This document shows, one piece after another, positions 58,538 through 64,000 of a stretch of DNA of 64,000 nucleotides. Origin of the DNA: Dentipellis sp. KUC8613. Lineage: Eukaryota > Basidiomycota > Agaricomycetes > Russulales > Hericiaceae. The position numbers and the translations under genes are program-made. The notes below the pieces were generated by a model. That model had not been told where the DNA came from, made no database searches, and saw only the letters and a list, made by a program, of their open reading frames with translations. Positions within the stretch are counted from its first letter, which is position 1; each line of letters starts with the position of its first letter. The stretch is from NCBI GenBank assembly GCA_002286715.1, contig NSJX01000070.1, positions 1 to 64,000 on the forward strand, given 5' to 3'.

Positions 58538-58979
58538 CTATGCGGCCGTGTTCTTGCGCCTCTTCGATTCGCGGGTGTTGGCGGTGGTGGACGGGGACGT
58601 CTGGAGCTGTTCGGTCAAGGGTGCCACCTGTGCTGTTCCGGTTCCGACCATGAAGGACTGGAAGCCTTTGGCAGCCTTGGAAGACGGGACCTTCTTCAGC
58701 TTCTGCATGACTGGTTCCTCAGGCTCTCCGGGCTCCGGAGCGACGCGCAGGCCATCAGAGTGGCCAATGATGCGGACGCTGGTTGCCGAAAGTTGGTAGA
58801 ACTACAGCTGGTCGTGAGCCAATTTCATTCGATGCACACGCTGCAGACACACTTACCTTCTTTCCACCAATCAACCAACAGGCTGGCGTGACATTGGCGA
58901 GAACCAAAGTGCCCTCGCGCATGACTTCGTAGCCGGGTTGCGCAGCACATTCGCCAAAGGACAAGTGCCGCATGAGCAT
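58538..58979 (-). CDS. Small hypothetical protein, two exons
   Basis: A likely small gene, not recognised. On the minus strand exon 1 reads MLMRHLSFGECAAQPGYEVM and continues to PACWLIGGKK. A GT-AG intron (about 58803-58855) is followed by a frame that stays open to a TAG at 58538. Exon 2 begins FYQLSATSVRIIGHSDG and has a lysine-rich part (QKLKKVPSSKAAKGFQSFM) and a basic C-terminus (SKRRKNTAA). About 130 residues. The frame may extend further upstream, because a cag acceptor precedes ATG. It resembles short host- or transposon-associated proteins of basidiomycetes but no domain can be named. Repetitive DNA lies just upstream. Confidence 0.4.
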
Positions 58980-59171
58980 GTCTTTTAAATCATTTACTGT
59001 CGCTCAAGGTGGGCATATCAGACCATGGCAAATTGCCATATGCAACAGTTCCGATTTATGAAGGTGTTCAAACCTATCAAATGTATTGTAAAGAGCAGGA
59101 TGGCTACATAAGGACGAAGGCCCTGCTGCAGGCACATCAGGGTCCAGCGACGCCTGCGCAGCCCGCAATGA

Positions 59172-59410
59172 GAGAGCGCCCGAAGGCGACCGCAGAGCAC
59201 CCGAAGGTGACGAGAGAGTACCCGAGGGCGACGAGAGAGCACCCGAGGGCGACGAGAGAGCACCTGAGGGCGACGAGAGAGTGCACGAAGGCGACGAGAG
59301 AGTGCGCGAAGGCGGCAAGAGCACACCCGAAGGTGACAACAGAGTGCCCGAAGGCGACGAGAGAGAGCGCAAAGGTGGCAAGATAGAGCCTGAAGGCGGT
59401 GACGGATCGT
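59172..59410. repeat. Minisatellite, 21-nt unit, about eleven copies
   Basis: Successive units resemble GCACCCGAGGGCGACGAGAGA. Since 21 is a multiple of three, all frames stay open on both strands: the + strand reads as repeats of EHPRATR, the - strand as SSPSGAL. The copies are best conserved at 59215-59300 and more diverged at the edges. Confidence 0.85.
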
Positions 59411-59467
59411 CCTGAGGCGGAGACAGAGCCCCCAACAAAGGGACGCACGGTGCTGGACGGAAGTTGT

Positions 59468-59854
59468 TCAACATATGAAACTTGTACAACCAAGGCGGAA
59501 CGCACCTGCTGGAGACACCCAGGAGTGGGGACCCACAATTGCTGCGAGACGACAAGGAGTGGGTGTAGCGATGAAAGATTGATGGAGAGATGCACCGCAG
59601 CCAGCCACCCAATCAGCCCCTAAGACAATATCACGGTGGAATTTGTCTGACACGCGCAACAATATGCGCGAACAGTAGTAACCGCCATTGGTGGGAACCG
59701 TCAGTTCTTCGGAAAACAACGACTCTGCGATGCCAGTAAGTAGCAGGCGCGAGGCAGCGAAAGAGCGACCAATGTGAAAACAGGGAGATCGGCTGTCGAC
59801 TTGGATAGTTGCAAGGTGGAGGCCGAAAGCACCGTGAACGACGAGCGGTGCCAT
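59468..59854 (-). mobile_element. Possible retroelement-derived fragment
   Basis: On the minus strand the piece FHRDIVLGADWVAGCGASL resembles the 'DVVLGxDWL' segment common in fungal retroelement aspartate-protease-like open frames. No reverse transcriptase, integrase or terminal repeats were seen nearby, so this is at most a relic. Confidence 0.3.
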
Positions 59855-60221
59855 GGCAAAGGGAACGGTGGAGAGATGTGGGAGAGAGTGACAAGACGCA
59901 GAGATGTCAAAATTTGCACATGCGACATGGACCGGGGTTCCCCGGGTTGTCCCTCGGACGACGCGACGCTGACGCTATTGGACGCACAGAAAAGCGCGGT
60001 AAAAATGACGTCCCGGGCAGGTCTTTTGCCCTGTCCGACGGACGGACCGAGCAAAAACATAGTAGTTTTGGAAAAGTTGGTACCCCAAGACCCACTCCCT
60101 TCGGTAGCGGGAAAAACATCCGAAAGATCGCTTCTCAAATTCATTTGCCCACCCGAGTGCCCGTCGACTGACAGACAGCAACAGAAAGCGCAAAAGAAGA
60201 CAAGAAGGATCCCCTGACGAC

Positions 60222-60394
60222 ACAAGCCAGTACTGCAGCGGCGAGGTCATCGCGCCCCCGGGTTGCAAGCAGAGCCCAGGGGACCGAGGCGGCAAAAATT
60301 AGATAACCAATAATGGGGGCGGTGCCCCCATAATAGTGGTTAAACTATTAAGAACAGATACTACACTTGATCTAAGCCAAAAGGCCAGAGTGGT
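60222..60394 (-). ncRNA. U2 spliceosomal snRNA
   Basis: Read on the minus strand, the 5' part contains the near-invariant U2 core. GGCCTTTTGGCTTAGATCAA is followed by the branch-point-pairing GTGTAGTATCTGTTC. Next come stem II (ATGGGGGCACCGCCCCCAT), the Sm-protein site TAATTTTTGC, and 3' stem-loops rich in G and C ending GCAGTACTGGCTTG. The 5' end is set at ACCACTCTGG, and the 3' end is approximate. U2 pairs with intron branch points during splicing, in keeping with the intron-dense genes here. Confidence 0.93.
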
Positions 60395-60941
60395 AAGGAA
60401 TCCGGGGCGTCCGCGCGGGGTATTTGTATGGGCGCTGGGGCGCACGGACCAGGTCGATGTCGATGGACGCGGCGCCTTTCGATCGCGACGCGTCGCGACG
60501 GTCCGCTAGGATGCTCACCGCGCAGACTCTTTATCGAAATTTCACCTGTACGCACTTTGTATCGTGGCGCAATACCGTGGAGAATAGTTGGACCATATTT
60601 CGTGCAGAAGGGTGTTTCTTTCGGTGCTCGACGTTCATCAAGCCCTACTTCGGAAGCTGCAGCTGGATAGGGAACAGGCCTTCTTGCCAAACAAATCTCC
60701 TTGAGACATGCAGTACAACAAGGTATTTATTGAAGGGTATCCTGCTGCTAACATATAGACTAAAGTATGAAGTCGTATCGCAAGAATTAAGCCAACACGA
60801 CGCGCCAAAACATGAGTACGTACGTATATCCTCCGCTAGCGCAACACAGCAAAGAAAGGTATAACAAATTTGTAGATATTGACCTCCACTGAAACATATC
60901 AAAGAGGACGCCCATAGTCGTGATTGAATGTACGAGAACGT
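60395..60941. other. U2 upstream region and 3' flank of MARVEL gene
   Basis: Contains the U2 promoter near 60425; no other gene was recognised. Confidence 0.5.
60418..60432 (-). promoter_or_regulatory. TATA-like element of the U2 gene
   Basis: On the U2 coding strand CATACAAATACC lies about 25-35 bases upstream of the predicted 5' end, where a TATA-type element is expected. Confidence 0.4.
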
Positions 60942-61666
60942 TCATGCGTAAACAAGCTGGCCACGGTAGCCGTCTCCGCGACGCAGGGCGCGAATGCCGA
61001 GGATGAAGACGGCCACGATGATCCACGTCGTCAATGCCCTAGATTCCAAGTGTCAGCCTCACTTTTCTGGCATCTGAAGTAATGAGGAAGCTCGTACCAT
61101 TCTACCCAAGCGAAGGCTTCAAGCGCATTCAGTTGGTCGCAGTACGCGAGGTTCGCTTTGCTGAACGAAACGATCGAGAATCAGTCTTCTGCGCGAGAAG
61201 ACAAAAAAGCGCGACAACCCGACGCACCTGCAATTATGCCCTCCGCCCAAAGCTACCGTGATGCTCACCGCGCCGGCCGTCCAAAATATCCAAGTGAGCG
61301 AGAAAATGATCGAGTGCGCAGCGACGCTCGTGAGGATGCTGCCGGTGGACGCGGAGTGCAGGAAGAGCACGGCGAAGATGGCCGACCAGAAGATCGTCCA
61401 TGCCGAGCAGAAGAGGAGGAAGGCCGAGCGGTCATGGATTGAGCCCGAGGGCGCGTTGTGGTGCCTGTCGTAGTGCGACACCAGCCACGAGGATATCGCG
61501 AGCTTTCGTGGGCGGGTTAGATTACATCGGAATCGAATTGCTTGCGAGACATACCTCAACGATGCCGAAGACGATGAGCAACGCGAAGGTCACTGTAAAA
61601 AAGGTGAGCTGAGACGAATTTGCTCGGAGTGGGAACTTTGCGCACCGGAATGCCCTCTGCGGACAT
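60942..61666 (-). CDS. MARVEL-like four-helix membrane protein
   Basis: A small integral membrane protein of the MARVEL-like type; fungal members sit in plasma-membrane domains or vesicles. Predicted order: MSAEGIP, then the hydrophobic TFFTVTFALLIVFGIVE. ELAISSWLVSHYDRHHNAPS is a hydrophilic loop. FLLFCSAWTIFWSAIFAVLF is helix 2 and HSIIFSLTWIFWTAGAVSIT is helix 3. ALGGGHNC follows, then a small exon with YCDQLNALEAFAWVEW. The last exon is TTWIIVAVFILGIRALRRGD, ending GQLVYA at 60942. The GGGHNC and cysteine-containing extracellular loop fits the family. Four to five exons, about 175 residues. The start is uncertain: the first intron would be only about 37 nt, so an alternative first exon at or above 61681 is possible. 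Confidence 0.72.
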
Positions 61667-61778
61667 GGGTATCAATCGGCATGCTGAGAAGAAGTTGGAG
61701 AGAAGGAGTCGAGCAGGTCGTGCAGGTCGTGCAAGTCGTAGGGGACGTTGGAAGGGTCCATGTTGGAGAAGATGATGG

Positions 61779-61787
61779 TTTTATAGG
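61779..61787 (-). promoter_or_regulatory. TATA box of the MARVEL-like gene
   Basis: CCTATAAAA on the coding strand, about 115 bases upstream of the assigned start codon. Confidence 0.5.
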
Positions 61788-62658
61788 CTATGATGGCGCG
61801 TGCTGAAATCTTGTGTGATGGTTTGCTTGCCACTGGTGGGGACTAGTGGGGCGAGTGCCAGACGCGTGACGTCATATACACGCGCCTCACGCGCGCTTTT
61901 CATTCGAGTCTCATTCATTTTCGAAGACCTCGCGCACATGGAGACCACGCCCGAGCAGCCTCGACACTGTGATAGACTCTCTTAGTTGTTGTTCGTCGGC
62001 AGGGTGATACGACTTTTCAGAAGAAAACCCGCGCCGCTGAGGCAGATCTGCAGATTTTCTGCAGTCGTCACCGGTCGCTGTCGAGTGCAATCGTCATATC
62101 CTTGTGCTTCTTTCAAAACTCTAACGGACGCCGGGATGACCGACGTCCTCTATGTAGCTTCTGATGTTCAACGCAGTCTGGAACGCGTCAGCGCGGAGAC
62201 AGGCGTTAAATCAGATAGATGAATTGACTTCCTTTTGACTCCGTATAGCGAACGCCAGGCTCTTCAAGTTGCACCCGCTGACATTGTCCATTTACACGAT
62301 TAAGGTGTTTGAGCGCATGTATCCTCATCTCCGGATGGATGCACGCATCTGAAGACTGAGGAGGTTACACTTGGGACTAGGACAAATCAGCCATCATGGA
62401 TAGACGATGACAGACCTTTTCGGAAGGTCACAGCGGAAGTTGAGCGTGTGCTGGAAGGTAGGAAAGTGCGAAACTTCGAGCTTCTTCGAGCTTCGAAGGT
62501 TCTTCCTGCCTAACCTCGCTAGCTACACATGTACATGTGAGGAGGTCTGGTTGGTCTGTGCCTAGCTCGCCTTTTATCCACAATCGCGTGAATCGGCGTC
62601 GTCAATATTCCTGCTTGTGTGATCGAGAGCCTTCCTCTGTAATCTTGAACACCGTGCC
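61788..62658. other. Intergenic
   Basis: No gene was recognised. A short direct repeat of CTTCGAGCTTC lies near 62475-62500. Confidence 0.45.
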
Positions 62659-63093
62659 ATGGATACAGAGCTAAGACGAAGTCTGTGGGTCGACTCGTCA
62701 GTATCGTACAGTATTCGATATCAGCATGAGGATGGTTCTTACCAAGTTAAGCTGAAAGCAATCATTCTGAAGAAGAATAAATCGAGCTTTTCCGCGGAAA
62801 CTTACCTCAATCAAGCAGCGGGTAATATGAATGAATCCTTCGTCTATAGCGAAGCAATCGCTGGCGGAACAACGCCGAGTCCGCAATATCATGCATTTGG
62901 ATTGTCCAAACTATGGACCGCTGTCGACTCTCGAGGATATAAATGGGTTCAGTCGACGTTTCATAAGAAAGAAATCGCAGGCGTCGATAGTCGAGCATGT
63001 TGCCAAAGAGCGAGCGTGCGATTGCGGCAGGGGACAGAGGCGGGACCGAGCACGGTTGCGCGGAAGCGGACCGGTCACGGCGGCTCGTTCTAA
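62659..63093 (+). CDS. Doubtful open frame of 144 codons
   Basis: An uninterrupted frame starts MDTELRRSLWVDSSVSYSIR and ends in a basic, low-complexity stretch. No domain, signal peptide or membrane segment is visible and no paralogue exists in the window. It may be a small species-specific gene, a fragment, or chance. Confidence 0.22.
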   Translation: MDTELRRSLWVDSSVSYSIRYQHEDGSYQVKLKAIILKKNKSSFSAETYLNQAAGNMNESFVYSEAIAGGTTPSPQYHAFGLSKLWTAVDSRGYKWVQSTFHKKEIAGVDSRACCQRASVRLRQGTEAGPSTVARKRTGHGGSF

Positions 63094-64000
63094 CTTGAAC
63101 CTGAACCCCGTCCCCTTTTGCCTCTACAGCCCTTCATCGACGCCGCCGCCGCCCACACTGAACACACTAGATCAATCTAGATATGCTCACCTTCTTATCA
63201 CGAAACGATAATCCTCTCTCAGAGACCGGCGAATGCTGTCACGCCGCTAGAGGCATGTTGCTCGTCTTCAACACGCCCGATGTGATGAACTGGCGAACGT
63301 CTGGGGAGAAATAGCTTTCGCGGTATACGGTGCGGCTCTTGCTGTTGGGTAGTCGAACAGGGGCTTTGCGGTACGCGTATGGCACATATCACACCGTCCG
63401 CTGAATTGTTGCCCAGCGCAGAGATGCCGTTTGAGCTTTATCAGCCCAGAATCTTTGACAGCGCCGCTCAGGGTGTATCTTGCTCTCGCCCGGAACACTG
63501 CTGGTTCTCTGTGGTGATAGATTCCCCGCGGTGCGCAGCTCAGTATTCAGCTTGGCTGAACGCGCGCATCTTGGACAAGTACAGAGCTGAAACGGCTGTT
63601 TTGCACGCCCAACCAGATGGTGCGCCCACTTGATTTCATGTTTCTCATATCTTTCGATCTTCTTGGTTCTCTGTTCCGCGTTGACTGCGGCTTCGCTGCC
63701 ATGTTGTTGTCCTGGCTATGCATCTGGTCGCATGGCACGACTGCGGGTGGTGGACGCTTGGCACACGTCTATGTAGCATTTCTGCGATTCGCTTGCCAAG
63801 TTCAGTTTGTTTCAATGGCACACGTATGGGCGGGTGTCTTGTGCTGCATGTGCAGGGCTGTCATTCCCAGCGTTGCGCAGCTGTTGTTGAGAGTACTTGT
63901 GGTGCTTGGTTGTCTTGTGACACGTGACTTATCACCCGTCACACGTAAATGTCACCGTCTGACGGACGCGAATCTATGAGGATGGAGTCATTGAATTACA
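63094..64000. other. Unassigned right end of window
   Basis: Open frames at 63268-63498 (-) and 63617-63979 (+) were considered. The latter is Cys- and Leu-rich with hydrophobic stretches. Neither could be assigned to a family, and both could be parts of a gene that continues beyond the window. Confidence 0.35.

Larger units (their letters stand above)
58980..60221. other. Repeat-rich DNA between small gene and U2
   Basis: Holds a 21-nt minisatellite and a retroelement-like relic, listed separately. Plus-strand open frames at 59009-59386 and 59774-60217 reflect the repeat and unassigned sequence. Confidence 0.45.

Noticed and set aside
59004..59612. Minus-strand open frame rich in SSPSGAL repeats as a surface-protein gene
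   Set aside because: The repeat array is open in all frames on both strands and no start, signal sequence or introns support a gene.
1..64000. CRISPR arrays, bacterial operons or ribosome binding sites
   Set aside because: The intron-rich genes, the U2 snRNA and the intron-containing tRNA show eukaryotic nuclear DNA. The only short tandem repeats are micro- and minisatellites without spacers.

Overview
The window looks like nuclear DNA of a filamentous basidiomycete, most likely a wood- or litter-decaying Agaricomycete. Genes are cut by many short (about 50-70 nt) GT-AG introns. The gene families are typical of that group: DUF6533 membrane proteins, a laccase, and expanded PF00891 O-methyltransferases (OMTs). 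A U2 snRNA and an intron-containing tRNA-Ser are also present. The species assignment is inference; no taxon-specific marker was read.

Layout. 0-8 kb: a decayed OMT, a DUF6533 protein gene and two convergent OMT genes. 8-12 kb: a gene-poor stretch, then an MFS sugar transporter. 12-17.5 kb: two tandem paralogous mucin-like membrane proteins. 17.6-21 kb: two tandem wax-synthase-type (MBOAT_2) acyltransferases. 21.6-30.8 kb: a dense housekeeping block (ASK1 of the DASH complex, an RCC1-repeat protein, tRNA dihydrouridine synthase DUS2, exocyst EXO84). 31.5-49.5 kb: a duplicated accessory region with DUF6533 genes, OMTs, a laccase, a segmental duplication and DUF6533 relics. 50-55 kb: a UbiA-type prenyltransferase and a fifth intact OMT. 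56-64 kb: gene-poor DNA with tRNA-Ser, a small hypothetical gene, a 21-nt minisatellite, a retroelement-like relic, U2 snRNA and a MARVEL-domain membrane protein.

How the parts may relate. Five intact OMTs plus one relic are interleaved with three intact DUF6533 genes and two relics. At three loci a DUF6533 gene or relic lies directly upstream of an OMT on the same strand. This suggests the pair was copied as a unit. The UbiA prenyltransferase between OMT4 and OMT5, the acyltransferase pair, the transporter and the laccase are compatible with a dispersed secondary-metabolite locus making a prenylated, methylated or acylated aromatic product. No polyketide synthase, terpene synthase or P450 was recognised, so that reading is speculative. 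The housekeeping block appears to be ordinary conserved gene content.

Coordinates of multi-exon genes run from start codon to stop codon, introns included. Exon joins were inferred by eye from GT-AG sites and from comparison among the paralogues.
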